Origin: Paludibacter sp.
Lineage (GTDB): Bacteria; Bacteroidota; Bacteroidia; Bacteroidales; Paludibacteraceae
Direction: 5' to 3'
DNA length: 64,000 nt
NCBI GenBank assembly: GCA_031292575.1
Contig: JARLGX010000035.1
Coordinates: 103,819 to 167,818, forward strand
This document shows, piece by piece, positions 1-10,037 of this stretch. The notes under the pieces are model-generated. The model did not search any database. It worked only from the letters and a program-made list of their open reading frames with translations, and was not told where the DNA came from. The position numbers and the translations under genes are program-made. Position 1 is the stretch's first letter. Every line of letters starts with the position of its first letter.

Positions 1-18
1 ACTGTTTTGGTCACTAAA

Positions 19-795
19 TTAAAATTTTTGCTGAGTGATAGTGGTGTGATATAACATATCCTTTAGGTTTGCTAAAGGGCCATTAAACATATTGAGATCT
101 ACAAAACCGCGGATACCCTGAAGTTTAAATCTATCAGTTGTTTGCCAAAATGCCCATTCGCAGCTTGGTTTTTCTTTATAGTTAACAATCCACAGTTTGC
201 ATTTGTCACTCAATTTTTCTTTTAGATAAAGATTATAATACCTCGAGTTGCAGTATACAATTGGATAATGTCCCAGTTTTTCATAAATAGTATTAATGAA
301 ATCAGCCAATTCATTGATTACCAATTCTTTTTTAGGCATCTTTCTTGTAAATTCGGCATCCAATACCGGCAATAAATCACTATCTTTGTGTTGTGCTATT
401 GACAAAAAGTTCTTTGCTTGTTCTTTTCCGGTACTTTTATAGGAAAAATAATGATAAGAACCCACCAAAATTCCCAGTTTCTTAGCCTCATTATAATTTT
501 CAAGATACTTGACATCCTGATTGGATATTCCTTCCGAAGCTTTGATAAACATGAAATTTGGTTTTTGTTCGCCAAGCATAGCCCAGTTAATATCACTTTG
601 ATGATGCGAAACGTCGATGCCCCAAACATTTCCCAGAGGTTTTACGTCATTGAGCGTTACCGTTGGTTGATATATATGGTGAACTTTGTGAGTTACTTTA
701 TGTCTCCTGTGTGTTGTTTTGTGGTGTTTTTTTGCAAAAACAGAAAATTGAGAGAAAATAACAATACAAAGTATGAAAATTAGGCGTTTTGGCAT
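19..795 (-). CDS. GH25 family lysozyme (secreted muramidase)
   Basis: Predicted peptidoglycan-cleaving N-acetylmuramidase of glycoside hydrolase family 25, acting in the periplasm or outside the cell. I chose the internal ATG at 793-795 because it is followed at once by a signal peptide (residues 1-21, ending FSVFA); the longer frame upstream has no such start. A His/Lys-rich linker (about 22-44) precedes the catalytic domain, which opens with WGIDVSHHQ (58-66; Asp of the first strand) and contains LPVLDAEF with the acidic pair expected at the GH25 active site. The 258-aa length suits a single-domain GH25 enzyme. It stands alone, transcribed leftward toward the window edge; alaS downstream of its 5' end is separately transcribed. 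Confidence 0.9.
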   Translation of the reverse strand: MPKRLIFILCIVIFSQFSVFAKKHHKTTHRRHKVTHKVHHIYQPTVTLNDVKPLGNVWGIDVSHHQSDINWAMLGEQKPNFMFIKASEGISNQDVKYLENYNEAKKLGILVGSYHYFSYKSTGKEQAKNFLSIAQHKDSDLLPVLDAEFTRKMPKKELVINELADFINTIYEKLGHYPIVYCNSRYYNLYLKEKLSDKCKLWIVNYKEKPSCEWAFWQTTDRFKLQGIRGFVDLNMFNGPLANLKDMLYHTTITQQKF

Positions 796-1045
796 TGTGA
801 TTAAATAGATATTAGTCTGATAAATGAGGAAAAAATATATTAATACGGGATACGGGGTACAAGATATAGATACTGTTTGTAATCTGAAAGCCAATTTGGA
901 TTTTATTTGTAATTTTTCAATTTATTTTTGTTGATTGCTAAATAAAGTTGGTTTAAATGAAACTGACGGAGTGAGTCAAAACTACTCCGTCAGAATGAAT
1001 TATTGCACAATTTCCAACTATAATAACTTCTATTTTGCTGATATA

Positions 1046-3655
1046 TTATATTGCTTCCAATGCTTTTTCAATAGCTCTCTTTATTCCATCAGGGTTTTTA
1101 CCACCAGCCGAAGCAAAAAATGGTTGTCCTCCGCCACCGCCTTGAATTTCTTTCGCTGCATCACGGGCAATGGTCACTGCATTTAATCCACCCGCTACTA
1201 AATCGTCGGAAAGCAAAATTGTAAGCGATGGTTTGCCATCAAACACACAACCGGCAACGAAGAATAACTTCTCGTTTACCACATTACGTATTTGGAATGC
1301 CAGCGTTTTGACAGCATCAATTGGCAATTCGGCATCTACACGAATTACTTTTATGCCATTAATGATTTGTGCTTCTTCAATGAGAATGTCACGCAGATTT
1401 ATAATTTTTTCGTGCATGAAATCTTCCACGCGTTTTTTTAAGTCACTGTTTTCTTCAATTGATTTTTGAATAGCAGACATTAAGTCCGGTGTGTTGTTGA
1501 AAAACTCACGCGCATCCGAAATAAAATCTTGTTGTTCATCCAGCAGTTTCTCAACGCCTTTGGCAGTAATAGCTTCTAAACGACGAACTCCAGCAGCAAT
1601 TGATGTCTCAGATATAATCCGCACCATGCCAATTTCTCCGGTGGCTTGTACATGCGTTCCACCACAAAGTTCGGTAGAAGTGCCAAATTGAATAACACGA
1701 ACCGTTTCGCCGTATTTTTCGCCAAACAAAGCCATGGCTCCAAGTGCCTGTGCTTCGGCAATTGGCGTGTCGCGCATTTCATTTAATGGATAGTTTTCGC
1801 GGATCTTGCGGTTGGCAATTTTTTCAACTTCACGAATTTCTTCTTTTGTCATTTTTTGAAAATGCGAAAAGTCGAAACGCAATGCGTCAGGACTTACATA
1901 CGAACCTTTTTGTTCAACATGGGTTCCCAAAACTTCGCGCAAGGCTTCGTGCAAAAGGTGTGTAGCCGAGTGATTACATTCAGTTGCTTTCCGTTTTTCG
2001 GTATCAATAGTAGCTGTAAATGTTGCGGTAACATCATTTGGCAGATTTTTGGCAATATGAACAGCTAAATTGTTCTCTTTTTTTGTATCAAGAATTTCAA
2101 TATTTTCTTCATCCGAAACCAGTGTTCCGCTATCGCCGACTTGCCCACCCATTTCGGCATAGAAAGGTGTATTGGAAAGAACGAGTTGATAAAATTCCTG
2201 ATTCTTTTGTTTTACCTTGCGGTAACGAAGAATTTCGGTGTCGTAGCTTGAAAAATCATAACCCACAAACTTGCTGTCGCCTTCGCGAACGGTTACCCAG
2301 TCGCCGGTTTCAGTTGCAGCCGCATTGCGGGCACGTTCTTTTTGCTTTTGCATTTCGGAAGTAAACTCATCGATATTCACCGTAAAATTATTTTCACGAA
2401 GAATTAATTCGGTCAAATCCAATGGAAATCCAAAAGTATCATAAAGTGTAAAAGCTACTTTGCCTGTAATTTCTGTTTGTTTCTCCCTTTTGGAATCTTC
2501 CATTACTTTGTCGAGCAAACGGATGCCGGTTTCCAATGTACGCAAAAATGATTCTTCTTCTTCTTTGATTACCTTTTCAATCAACGATTTTTGAGCAACC
2601 AATTCAGGATAAGCTTTTCCCATGTTTTCGCTCAAAATGTCGATAAGTTTGTACATAAAAGCGTGACGTTGTCCGAGGAAGGTATATCCGTAGCGTACCG
2701 CCCGGCGTAAAATACGACGAATCACGTAACCCGCTTTGGCATTCGATGGCAACTGACCGTCAGTGATTGAGAAAGCAATTGTTCGAACGTGATCGGCAAT
2801 TACGCGCATCGCAATGTCGATTTTCTCGTTTTTACCATATTCAGTGCCACACACAAGACCAATTTCGGTAATAATTGGTGTGAAAACATCCGTATCGTAG
2901 TTCGATTGCTTGCCCTGAATTGCCATACAAAGTCTTTCGAAACCCATACCTGTGTCAATTACTTTGGCAGGAAGTCCTTCGAGTGATCCGTCGGCTTTGC
3001 GGTTGTATTGCATAAACACGTTGTTCCAGATTTCAATCACCTGAGGGTGACTTCCGTTTACCAATGTCAAACCATCTATTTTGGCTCGTTCGGCATTGTC
3101 GCGTATGTCAATGTGTATTTCGGAGCAGGGACCACAAGGTCCGGTATCGCCCATTTCCCAGAAATTGTCTTTTTTATTTCCGTTGATAATACGGCTTTTG
3201 GGAAGAAATTGTTCCCAAATCCGGGCTGCTTCATCATCGCGTTCTAATCCTTCAGGTGCATATCCTTCGAAAACGGTTACATAAAGGCGGTCGGTATCTA
3301 ATTTCAATTCATCCACCAGATATTCCCATGCCCATTCGATGGCTTCTTTTTTGAAATAATCGCCAAACGACCAGTTACCGAGCATTTCGAACATGGTATG
3401 GTGGTATGTGTCATGACCAACTTCTTCCAAATCGTTGTGCTTACCGCTTACGCGAAGGCATTTTTGTGAGTCGGCTACACGGGAGTATTTTATAGGGTCA
3501 TTCCCCAGAATGATATTTTTAAATTGGTTCATTCCGGCGTTTGTGAACATCAAAGTGGGATCATCTTTGATAACCATAGGTGCAGATGGAACTATTTTAT
3601 GCCCTTTTGAAGCAAAAAAATCAAGAAAAGATTGACGAATTTCCTGTGAAGTCAT
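1046..3655 (-). CDS. alaS: alanyl-tRNA synthetase
   Basis: Charges tRNA-Ala with alanine in the cytoplasm and edits mischarged Ser/Gly. The 869-aa product has the class II catalytic core at the N terminus (opening [19 protein letters not shown]), the editing domain with the [11 protein letters not shown] zinc-binding signature and the ELCGGTH motif, and a C-terminal DHHA1-type domain ending in a Gly-rich [14 protein letters not shown] stretch. The start at 3653-3655 gives the family N terminus; the frame runs 19 codons further upstream but that stretch has no homology-like features. A minus-strand TACTTTTG box lies at 3856-3863. Single-gene unit. Confidence 0.97.
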   Translation of the reverse strand: MTSQEIRQSFLDFFASKGHKIVPSAPMVIKDDPTLMFTNAGMNQFKNIILGNDPIKYSRVADSQKCLRVSGKHNDLEEVGHDTYHHTMFEMLGNWSFGDYFKKEAIEWAWEYLVDELKLDTDRLYVTVFEGYAPEGLERDDEAARIWEQFLPKSRIINGNKKDNFWEMGDTGPCGPCSEIHIDIRDNAERAKIDGLTLVNGSHPQVIEIWNNVFMQYNRKADGSLEGLPAKVIDTGMGFERLCMAIQGKQSNYDTDVFTPIITEIGLVCGTEYGKNEKIDIAMRVIADHVRTIAFSITDGQLPSNAKAGYVIRRILRRAVRYGYTFLGQRHAFMYKLIDILSENMGKAYPELVAQKSLIEKVIKEEEESFLRTLETGIRLLDKVMEDSKREKQTEITGKVAFTLYDTFGFPLDLTELILRENNFTVNIDEFTSEMQKQKERARNAAATETGDWVTVREGDSKFVGYDFSSYDTEILRYRKVKQKNQEFYQLVLSNTPFYAEMGGQVGDSGTLVSDEENIEILDTKKENNLAVHIAKNLPNDVTATFTATIDTEKRKATECNHSATHLLHEALREVLGTHVEQKGSYVSPDALRFDFSHFQKMTKEEIREVEKIANRKIRENYPLNEMRDTPIAEAQALGAMALFGEKYGETVRVIQFGTSTELCGGTHVQATGEIGMVRIISETSIAAGVRRLEAITAKGVEKLLDEQQDFISDAREFFNNTPDLMSAIQKSIEENSDLKKRVEDFMHEKIINLRDILIEEAQIINGIKVIRVDAELPIDAVKTLAFQIRNVVNEKLFFVAGCVFDGKPSLTILLSDDLVAGGLNAVTIARDAAKEIQGGGGGQPFFASAGGKNPDGIKRAIEKALEAI

Positions 3656-3855
3656 TTTATTTTTTTTGAATCGTTGAACTGTATAATCTTTGAATATTCT
3701 AGTGCTAAACATCTAAGGCTTAGTTGTGATAAACTTATTCAAATTGATCAATAAGCTTTAAGTTTAATTGTTTCACTGTTTAATTATTTGCAGTCTCGTA
3801 ATTAGGAACTAGTAACTCGTAGCTATCCAAGGTTAATAATATCAAATAAAGACTG

Positions 3856-3863
3856 CAAAAGTA
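3856..3863 (-). promoter_or_regulatory. candidate -7 box for alaS
   Basis: Reads TACTTTTG on the minus strand and fits the Bacteroidetes TAnnTTTG consensus. It lies about 200 bp upstream of the alaS start, and a plus-strand box at 3876 is almost back to back with it. The -33 TTTG element is not well spaced. Confidence 0.4.
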
Positions 3864-3875
3864 GCTCAAATTTAT

Positions 3876-3883
3876 TATTTTTG
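3876..3883 (+). promoter_or_regulatory. candidate -7 box for the M23 peptidase
   Basis: TATTTTTG matches TAnnTTTG and lies about 135 bp upstream of the ATG at 4019. Together with the alaS box at 3856-3863 it makes this a compact divergent promoter region. Confidence 0.4.
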
Positions 3884-4018
3884 CAGCAATTGTAATTATA
3901 AAATTTGTGATGAGTGGTTGATTTTCTTTTAGAAATGACTGATTGACATCCATTTTTCAGCAGAACTTAGGCTTGCGTGTTTTTTGATAAACACCCATGA
4001 TAAACACGATATTTCTTT

Positions 4019-4987
4019 ATGGCTAAGAAAAAATTTCATTTCAATCCCGAAACTTTAAGTTACGAGCAAATTGAACATACAATTTCACATTGGCTGAAAC
4101 AATTGGCTATTCACGCCTTTTCGGGAGTATTTTTGGGGATAATATTTTTCTTTATATTTGTTTCTACTATTCAATCACCTCAGGAAAAACAACTTGGACA
4201 GGATAAGACGCACATGGAAGCTCAATATAAAGTACTACAGCGACAATTGGCAGAAGTTCAATATGTGATGTCTGATTTGGAACAACGCGATGATAATCTT
4301 TACAGGGTAGTTTTTCAGGCAGATCCAATTCCACTTTCAGTGCGTAGAGGAAGTTCAGCTAATACCGATTATTATGAACAACTGCTGGATATGACAAATT
4401 CAGAAATTGTTGTTTCCACTACCAAAAAGTTGAATGAGCTTAAAAAAGAGCTTTATATTCAGTCTAAATCCTATGATGAATTAGTGCTTTTGGCAAAAAA
4501 TAATGAAACCATGCTGGCCGATCTTCCTGCAATTCAGCCTATTTCTAATAAAAATTTAATGCGCATGGCTTCAGGTTACGGCTGGCGTATTGACCCAATT
4601 TATCATACCCGACGTTTTCATGCAGGTATGGACTTTGCAGCACCAATAGGTACTGATATTTTTGCAACTGCTAACGGAACAATTCAAAGTGCAGGTTGGG
4701 AGCAAGGTTATGGTAACTGCGTACAAATTAATCATGGATATGGTTATGTTACTTTGTATGGACACATGAGTGCCATTAAAGTACGAGTTGGACAGTCTGT
4801 AAAGCGAGGAGAAATAATAGGTTTGGTTGGAAACACGGGTAGGTCAACCGGTCCTCACGTACATTATGAGGTGCATTTTAAAGGTCAAATTATGAATCCT
4901 CAAAATTATTATTATCTCGATTTGTCGCCTGCTGATTACGATAAGATGGTTCAAATGAGTAATAATGCCGGACAGATGCTGGATTAA
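4019..4987 (+). CDS. membrane-anchored M23 peptidase
   Basis: LytM-type zinc metallopeptidase, 322 aa, likely cutting peptide cross-bridges of peptidoglycan in the periplasm or activating other hydrolases. A short cytoplasmic N terminus is followed by one membrane helix (about 34-50), a Gln/Glu-rich coiled coil (about 53-95), a helical linker, and the M23 domain (about 185-300). The zinc ligands are visible: HAGMD gives His201 and Asp205, and HVHYE gives His280/His282. Glutamate racemase follows after 55 bp, a plausible cell-wall unit. A copy of the dispersed repeat starts a few bases after the stop codon. Confidence 0.92.
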   Translation: MAKKKFHFNPETLSYEQIEHTISHWLKQLAIHAFSGVFLGIIFFFIFVSTIQSPQEKQLGQDKTHMEAQYKVLQRQLAEVQYVMSDLEQRDDNLYRVVFQADPIPLSVRRGSSANTDYYEQLLDMTNSEIVVSTTKKLNELKKELYIQSKSYDELVLLAKNNETMLADLPAIQPISNKNLMRMASGYGWRIDPIYHTRRFHAGMDFAAPIGTDIFATANGTIQSAGWEQGYGNCVQINHGYGYVTLYGHMSAIKVRVGQSVKRGEIIGLVGNTGRSTGPHVHYEVHFKGQIMNPQNYYYLDLSPADYDKMVQMSNNAGQMLD

Positions 4988-4989
4988 GA

Positions 4990-5020
4990 AAACCCCTAAC
5001 CCGCCTAAAGGGGAACTTAA
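4990..5020 (+). repeat. CCCCTAA palindromic repeat, copy a
   Basis: Plus-oriented copy placed directly after the M23 peptidase stop codon. One base change gives CCCGCCTAAAGGGG in the core. It pairs with the inverted copy at 5073-5103 and brackets the murI start. Confidence 0.85.
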
Positions 5021-5042
5021 TCACAACGATTCATTTAAACAT

Positions 5043-5924
5043 ATGGATAAAGATAATGTCATACAAAACAAAACTAACTCTGTTCCCTTTCAGGGGTTAG
5101 GGGCTTCAGGTCCAATCGGAATTTTCGATTCGGGCTATGGAGGTTTGACGATTCTGGAAAAAATTCGTGCAGAATTGTCTGAATATGATTATATTTATCT
5201 GGGCGATAATGCCCGAACTCCTTACGGAACGCGTTCGTTTGATGTGGTTTATAAATATACATTGGAATGCGTGGAGAAAATGTTCGAAATGGGATGCCAG
5301 TTGGTGGTGTTGGCTTGTAATACAGCTTCTGCAAAAGCGTTGCGCACCATCCAACAACATGATTTACCAAAGATTGATCCAAACAGACGTGTGTTGGGAG
5401 TTATTAGACCAACTGTGGAAGCCGTAGGGGCGATGACAAAAAGCAATCATATCGGGTTACTGGCAACTACCGGAACTGTTCAGTCGAACTCTTACCCACT
5501 TGAAATACACAAAATTCATGAAGATATCATCGTCACTTCCGAAGCTTGCCCTATGTGGGTTCCGTTGATTGAGAATAATGAACATTTATCGGATGGTGCA
5601 GATTATTTTGTAAAAAAAAATGTAGAACATTTATTGGCTGCCGATTCACAGATTGATACAATTATGCTCGGTTGTACGCACTATCCATTGTTGGAAAAGA
5701 AAATAAAATCTTTGTTGCCGGAAGGAATCAGAGTGGTTTCGCAAGGTGAAATTGTGGCAAAAAGTCTGGCAGATTATCTAAAACGACATCCTGAAATGGA
5801 AAAACGTTGTACTAAAAATGCTTCTATCCGCTATTTCTCGACTGAATCTGTTGAAAAGTTTTCCTCATCTGCTTCTGTTTTCTTAAACGAAGAAATTCAG
5901 GCCGAACACATTGATTTGGGATAA
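5043..5924 (+). CDS. murI: glutamate racemase carrying a repeat-encoded N-terminal peptide
   Basis: Interconverts L- and D-glutamate for peptidoglycan synthesis. The 293-aa product contains the substrate motif IGIFDSGYGG (25-34), catalytic Cys92 in ACNTASA and Cys211 in GCTHYPL, so the enzyme looks intact. The start at 5043 is preferred; an in-frame ATG at 4965 would overlap the M23 gene and read through the repeat at 4990-5020. Residues 11-20 (TNSVPFQGLG) are encoded by an inverted copy of the dispersed repeat and sit just before the first conserved strand, where racemases normally begin. It converges with the LytTR gene, 8 bp away. Confidence 0.95.
   Translation: MDKDNVIQNKTNSVPFQGLGASGPIGIFDSGYGGLTILEKIRAELSEYDYIYLGDNARTPYGTRSFDVVYKYTLECVEKMFEMGCQLVVLACNTASAKALRTIQQHDLPKIDPNRRVLGVIRPTVEAVGAMTKSNHIGLLATTGTVQSNSYPLEIHKIHEDIIVTSEACPMWVPLIENNEHLSDGADYFVKKNVEHLLAADSQIDTIMLGCTHYPLLEKKIKSLLPEGIRVVSQGEIVAKSLADYLKRHPEMEKRCTKNASIRYFSTESVEKFSSSASVFLNEEIQAEHIDLG
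5073..5103 (-). repeat. CCCCTAA palindromic repeat, copy b (inside murI)
   Basis: Inverted copy translated in frame as TNSVPFQGLG in the N terminus of MurI. Core reads TTCCCTTTCAGGGGTTAGGG on the plus strand. Partner of copy a. Confidence 0.9.
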
Positions 5925-5932
5925 TTTCAGAT

Positions 5933-6655
5933 TTATATCAAAATCCGTTTATCTAAAAAGTTTTGAAATGATTCTTTGTAGGAATCTGAAACAGGAATGT
6001 AGGTTTTGCCGAAAACTATCCGATTGTGTTCTACAACTTTAATTTTATTTTTTTGAATTATAAACGATCTGTGAACCCGCATAAATGATTGTTCCGGCAG
6101 CATTTCTTCCATGGCTTTCATGGTTATATGCGAGACAATGGGTTGCATTTCACCTTCCAGATAAATCTTCAAATAATCTTTCAGGCCTTCGATGTAAAGT
6201 ATTTTGTTGAGTTGTACTTGCATAAGTCGGTAGTCGGATTTTACGTAGATGCAATCAGTTGAACCTATACCTTTTTCGGATGTTGCTTTTTCGGTGATTT
6301 GCTGCCATTGAAGTGCTTTGTTAGCCGCAAGTAAAAAGTCGGAATAGCTGAATGGTTTCAGTAAATATTCCAGCGCATTTACTTTGTAACTTTCCAGTGC
6401 ATATTTTTCAAATGCAGTTGTAAAAATAATTCGAGTTTTTTCCGGAACTAAGCGTGCAAATTCCATCCCGTTGAGTTCGGCCATTTGTATATCGAGGAAA
6501 ATCAAATCGGGTGGGGTTTCGCGAACTGATTCTACTGCCGCTACTGCCGACGAAAATTTGCCTGTCAGTTTCAAAAAAAGGGTTTTGCTTACGTACATCT
6601 CAAGCAATCCCAAAGCTAACGGCTCATCGTCGATAATAAAGCAACTGAGTGTCAT
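5933..6655 (-). CDS. LytTR-family response regulator
   Basis: DNA-binding response regulator of the AlgR/LytR type, 240 aa. The receiver domain (1-120) has the acidic pocket Asp9/Asp10 and the phospho-acceptor Asp55 in LIFLDIQM. The C-terminal LytTR domain (about 135-235) contains YIEGLKDYLKIYL and FMRVHRSFIIQ, typical of the family. Its start overlaps the stop of the sensor kinase by 4 nt, so the two are translationally coupled. It ends the efflux operon and probably controls it; the 41-bp palindrome array at 9088-9264 is a candidate binding region (inference). Confidence 0.94.
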   Translation of the reverse strand: MTLSCFIIDDEPLALGLLEMYVSKTLFLKLTGKFSSAVAAVESVRETPPDLIFLDIQMAELNGMEFARLVPEKTRIIFTTAFEKYALESYKVNALEYLLKPFSYSDFLLAANKALQWQQITEKATSEKGIGSTDCIYVKSDYRLMQVQLNKILYIEGLKDYLKIYLEGEMQPIVSHITMKAMEEMLPEQSFMRVHRSFIIQKNKIKVVEHNRIVFGKTYIPVSDSYKESFQNFLDKRILI

Positions 6656-7716
6656 AATTCAATGTTGTTTTCGAGTGGAATAATAAGTTCTGCAACAAAG
6701 GTATCATTTTCTTTTTCGGTACGCAATATATGTTTGTGAGGATAAAGAATTTCCAGTCGCCGGCGTAAATTATCAAGTCCGATTCCTGAACCGCTTTGAT
6801 CAGATTCATCCTTGGGGAAATAACTGTTTTTAATGGTACAATTCAGCTGTTTATCGTTGTTCTGATGAATATTAATATCGACAAACGAAGGCTGCGATGA
6901 ACTTATTCCGTGCTTAAATGCATTTTCGATTAGTGTTATAAATAGCAGCGGAGCAACAGCTTTATCTTTTTCAACTACGTCGATATTTATTTTCATGTCA
7001 ACATTTGTGGTCAATCGGATTCGCATTAATTCTACATAATTATGTATGAAATTTAATTCGCGATCTAATAGCACAAAATTTCCATCATTTTCATACAAAA
7101 CATAACGAAGCAGTTTGCTAAGTTCGAGCATTGATTCCTGTGCTTTTTCGGGACTTAATGCAATCAGCGCATAGATATTATTCAGTGTGTTGAATAAAAA
7201 ATGAGGATTCAGTTGTTGTCGTAAATTTTTAAGCTCTGCTTCTGTGCGTTCTTTTTTTTCTTCCTGTCTTTGTGCTTCAGTAATATACCATTTCCCGGTC
7301 ATCTTAATAGCCACACTAAGTATTGCAACAATGACCATTGTAAGGATATCCCGAATCAAAAAAAATGTATCCAAATTGGGTATTTTCTGTTGCATTGCTT
7401 TTGAATTAGGCATTACAGGCATAGTGGCAACTTGCCAGAAGTGAACAGCAGCACCTACTATTACCACCAACAGAAAATTATACAATAAAAATTTTCCGGT
7501 TTTTCGTTGAAATAAGATTTTTTCAATTAACTGGAAATAATTGAGATAAAAAACCAACAGCATTGATGAAACAACCACCGCGTTATGAAACATTTTGTCC
7601 CAGATATTAAAATCTGAATCTTTCCAAAAAATCAAAAAGGGTAAAAAGAAAACCAATCCCCAAGCTATAAAATGGATGAGGAATTGCAGAAGGTTTTTAT
7701 TTCGTGTTTGAGTCAT
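6652..7716 (-). CDS. LytS/YehU-type sensor histidine kinase
   Basis: Membrane sensor kinase (His_kinase, PF06580 type), 354 aa. Four hydrophobic segments in the first 140 residues (about 12-30, 44-62, 76-94, 120-138) are followed by a short coiled coil, the phospho-acceptor region QLNPHFLFNTLNN (His172), and an ATPase domain with LIENAFKHGI and GIGLDNLRRRLEILY. No extracellular sensor domain is visible, so the signal is probably sensed in the membrane. Partner regulator overlaps downstream; the ABC permease gene ends 54 bp upstream. Confidence 0.93.
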   Translation of the reverse strand: MTQTRNKNLLQFLIHFIAWGLVFFLPFLIFWKDSDFNIWDKMFHNAVVVSSMLLVFYLNYFQLIEKILFQRKTGKFLLYNFLLVVIVGAAVHFWQVATMPVMPNSKAMQQKIPNLDTFFLIRDILTMVIVAILSVAIKMTGKWYITEAQRQEEKKERTEAELKNLRQQLNPHFLFNTLNNIYALIALSPEKAQESMLELSKLLRYVLYENDGNFVLLDRELNFIHNYVELMRIRLTTNVDMKINIDVVEKDKAVAPLLFITLIENAFKHGISSSQPSFVDINIHQNNDKQLNCTIKNSYFPKDESDQSGSGIGLDNLRRRLEILYPHKHILRTEKENDTFVAELIIPLENNIEL

Positions 7717-7733
7717 TGTTCAATTTTATTTGA

Positions 7734-7741
7734 CAAAGATA
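7734..7741 (-). promoter_or_regulatory. candidate internal -7 box for the kinase/regulator pair
   Basis: TATCTTTG on the minus strand, 18 bp upstream of the kinase start. It matches TAnnTTTG but has no good -33 element, so it may be a weak internal promoter or chance. Confidence 0.35.
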
Positions 7742-7770
7742 AAAATAATATCAGTTATTCTGATTTAATT

Positions 7771-8991
7771 TTATTCATATCGTAAAGCTTCAATCGGATC
7801 CAGTTGAGATGCTTTTTTGGCAGGATACCAACCAAAAAATACGCCGGTAATTGTACATACCAAAAACGATAGAAAAACAGAATATGGTTGTACGGAAATA
7901 GGCCAGTGGATAACTAATTTGATCAGTAACGATGCACCACCACCCAGTATAATACCAATAATGCCGCCGGTAAAACTGATGAGTATCGCCTCAATCAGAA
8001 ATTGTGATAATATATCCCGTCCCTTAGCTCCAATAGACATACGTAGCCCTATTTCGCGGGTACGCTCGGTGACCGAAACATACATGATATTCATAATTCC
8101 GATACCTCCTACCAATAATGAAATGCCGGCTATACAAGCCAAGAGGATAGTCAAAATATCGGTGGTTGACGTGAGCATTGAGCTTAGTTCTTGCTGCGAA
8201 CGTACATTGAAATCGTCCTGATCCGAGGCCTTAAGTTTGTGGTTTGTACGCAAAATAGTGGAGACTTCGGAAATGGCTTTTTCAGTTACATTTTCAGAAA
8301 GGGCTGATGCGAAAATTCCCTGAATGTACGTGATGGCTAACACCCGTTTTTGAATAGTGGTGTAAGGTGCCAGTACGATATTGTCCTGATCCATTCCCAT
8401 TGTATTATAGCCCTTTGCTTTAATAGTTCCAATAATGGTAAAAGGAATTTTATTAAATCGAATTACTTTCCCGACAGGCTCTTCGCCATTTGGGAACAGG
8501 TTTTTTATGATTGTTTGTCCCACAAGGCAAACTTTGGCTGCACTTGCAACTTGCTGGCGCGAAAACACATTCCCCTCATCGACTTCCAGTTTCCGAATGT
8601 CCAGGTACTCAGGTGTAACACCCGAAATAGAGGCCGGATAGTTATTTCCGCCGTATATGAATTGACCGCCACTGCTTACCGAAGGTGAAACGGCAGCAAT
8701 ATAGGATGTTTTGTCGCGAATGGCATAATAATCTTCCAGTTTCAGCGACTGCATATCGCTGCTGCTTTGTCGTACACCGCCCATCATACCTGTTCCGGGC
8801 TGAATCATAATCATGTTCGATCCCATTTGCGATATTTGAGACTGAATACTTTTTTTCGATCCTTGCCCCACGGCTAACATGGTAATGACCGATGCCACTC
8901 CAATGATAATTCCCAACATGGTTAGGAAAGCTCTCATTTTATTGTTGTTGAGGGCCCGAAGCGATATTTTTATTAAGTTACCTATATTCAT
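7771..8991 (-). CDS. MacB-type ABC transporter permease
   Basis: FtsX/MacB permease subunit, 406 aa. One helix near the N terminus (about 20-42) is followed by a large periplasmic MacB_PCD domain (about 45-270) and three C-terminal helices, the standard topology. It opens with SLRALNNNKMRAFLTMLGIIIG-type sequence and has VTERTREIGLRMSIGA near residue 310. The ATPase is encoded separately upstream, unlike E. coli MacB, where both domains are fused. With the adaptor and TolC genes it forms a tripartite efflux pump for an unknown substrate (peptide, antibiotic or lipid). Confidence 0.94.
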   Translation of the reverse strand: MNIGNLIKISLRALNNNKMRAFLTMLGIIIGVASVITMLAVGQGSKKSIQSQISQMGSNMIMIQPGTGMMGGVRQSSSDMQSLKLEDYYAIRDKTSYIAAVSPSVSSGGQFIYGGNNYPASISGVTPEYLDIRKLEVDEGNVFSRQQVASAAKVCLVGQTIIKNLFPNGEEPVGKVIRFNKIPFTIIGTIKAKGYNTMGMDQDNIVLAPYTTIQKRVLAITYIQGIFASALSENVTEKAISEVSTILRTNHKLKASDQDDFNVRSQQELSSMLTSTTDILTILLACIAGISLLVGGIGIMNIMYVSVTERTREIGLRMSIGAKGRDILSQFLIEAILISFTGGIIGIILGGGASLLIKLVIHWPISVQPYSVFLSFLVCTITGVFFGWYPAKKASQLDPIEALRYE

Positions 8992-9087
8992 TGTTTCCAG
9001 TTTTTAAATCTTTATTCTATATCTTTGGAATTTTGCCGGTATTTTGCCTTTTTTTGTAGAATGTTCAATTGTTTTCATTTCATACAT

Positions 9088-9264
9088 CTACGAATTGTAG
9101 AAGGTTCAAAAGAGTTCCATTCGTTAATCTACAAGTTGTAGAAGGTTCAAAGTAGTCCATTTTGCTAATCTACAAGTTGTAGAAGGTTCTAAGTAGTCCG
9201 TTTTGCTAATCTACAAGTTGTAGAAGGTTGTACGGCGTCTGTTTCGTTTATCTACAAGTTGTAT
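9088..9264. repeat. 41-bp-period array of CTACAAGTTGTAG palindromes
   Basis: Five copies of a 13-bp palindrome start at 9088, 9129, 9170, 9211 and 9252, exactly 41 bp apart each time. The first is CTACGAATTGTAG and the last is CTACAAGTTGTAT; the middle three are perfect. The next bases (AAGGTT) are also conserved in the first four, and copies 2 and 3 are nearly identical over the full 41 bp. The array fills the 297-bp gap between the ATPase and permease genes of one operon. The period is not a multiple of three, so it is not coding. Candidate operator array or mRNA hairpins. Confidence 0.95.
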
Positions 9265-9288
9265 AAAATGATTCTATACTTAATTTTT

Positions 9289-10032
9289 CTAATCCTCTTG
9301 TTTTGGCAAAGCATCAAGCATCTTTTTTGCCGATTCAATATGGTCGTTTGCCGAATCTTTAATCACTTTTCCATCCCGAAGCACAATGTTTCTGTTTGTA
9401 AAAGCTGCTAATTCAGGGTTGTGTGTTACAAAAATTATGGTTCGTCCTTTGGCGTGCAATTCCTGAAACAGCACCATGATTTCGTATGCCGTTCGTGTGT
9501 CAAGGTTTCCGGTGGCTTCGTCGGCCAGAATCAAAACAGGGTCATTGACTAACGCGCGGGCAATGGCAACGCGCTGCATTTGTCCTCCCGACATTTGATT
9601 TGATTTGTGGTACAACCGGTCGCTCAGTCCAACAGCATCAAGTGCCTTAATCGCTTTTTCCCGACGTTCTTTCCCTGTATAATCAGGATTATATTGCAGC
9701 GGTAACTCCACGTTTTCAACGGCTGTGGTTTTTGCTAACAAGTTGTATGACTGAAAAACAAATCCAATCTTTCTGTTTCGCAGGGTAGAGCGCTCGTTTT
9801 TATTCATGCTGCTGACTGCTACGTTATCAAGATAATATTCCCCTTCGGTTGGTGTGTCCAAACATCCTAGCAGGTTCAGCATGGTTGATTTCCCCGAACC
9901 GCTGGATCCCATGATGCTTACAAACTCGCCTTCGTAGATGGAGAATGAAACTCCACGCAAGGCGTGCACTGTTTCATCTCCAACTTGGAAGTTGCGTTTG
10001 ATGTTTTCTAATCGTATTATGGCTTTGCTCAT
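9289..10032 (-). CDS. MacB/LolD-type ABC transporter ATP-binding protein
   Basis: Cytoplasmic ATPase of the efflux pump, 247 aa. Walker A GSSGSGKS (about 42-49), Q-loop [11 protein letters not shown] signature [15 protein letters not shown], Walker [14 protein letters not shown] and the switch His in FVTHNPELA are all present. The sequence belongs to the LolD/MacB group that pairs with FtsX-like permeases. It follows the adaptor gene by 5 bp; the permease follows only after a 297-bp repeat-bearing gap, which is unusual for such a tightly packed operon. Confidence 0.95.
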   Translation of the reverse strand: MSKAIIRLENIKRNFQVGDETVHALRGVSFSIYEGEFVSIMGSSGSGKSTMLNLLGCLDTPTEGEYYLDNVAVSSMNKNERSTLRNRKIGFVFQSYNLLAKTTAVENVELPLQYNPDYTGKERREKAIKALDAVGLSDRLYHKSNQMSGGQMQRVAIARALVNDPVLILADEATGNLDTRTAYEIMVLFQELHAKGRTIIFVTHNPELAAFTNRNIVLRDGKVIKDSANDHIESAKKMLDALPKQED

Positions 10033-10037
10033 AATGT

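Noticed and set aside
2038..2364. 108-aa frame antisense to alaS
   Set aside because: Shadow of the strongly conserved alaS coding frame; composition is not protein-like.
4965..5042. longer murI start overlapping the M23 gene
   Set aside because: The extra residues come from M23 coding DNA and repeat copy a; the start at 5043 gives a shorter leader and no overlap.
9017..9030. plus-strand promoter (TATCTTTG)
   Set aside because: No plus-strand gene follows within several kilobases; likely a chance match.
9088..9264. CRISPR array
   Set aside because: The repeat is only about 22 bp, the intervening bases are partly conserved rather than unique, and no cas gene is present.
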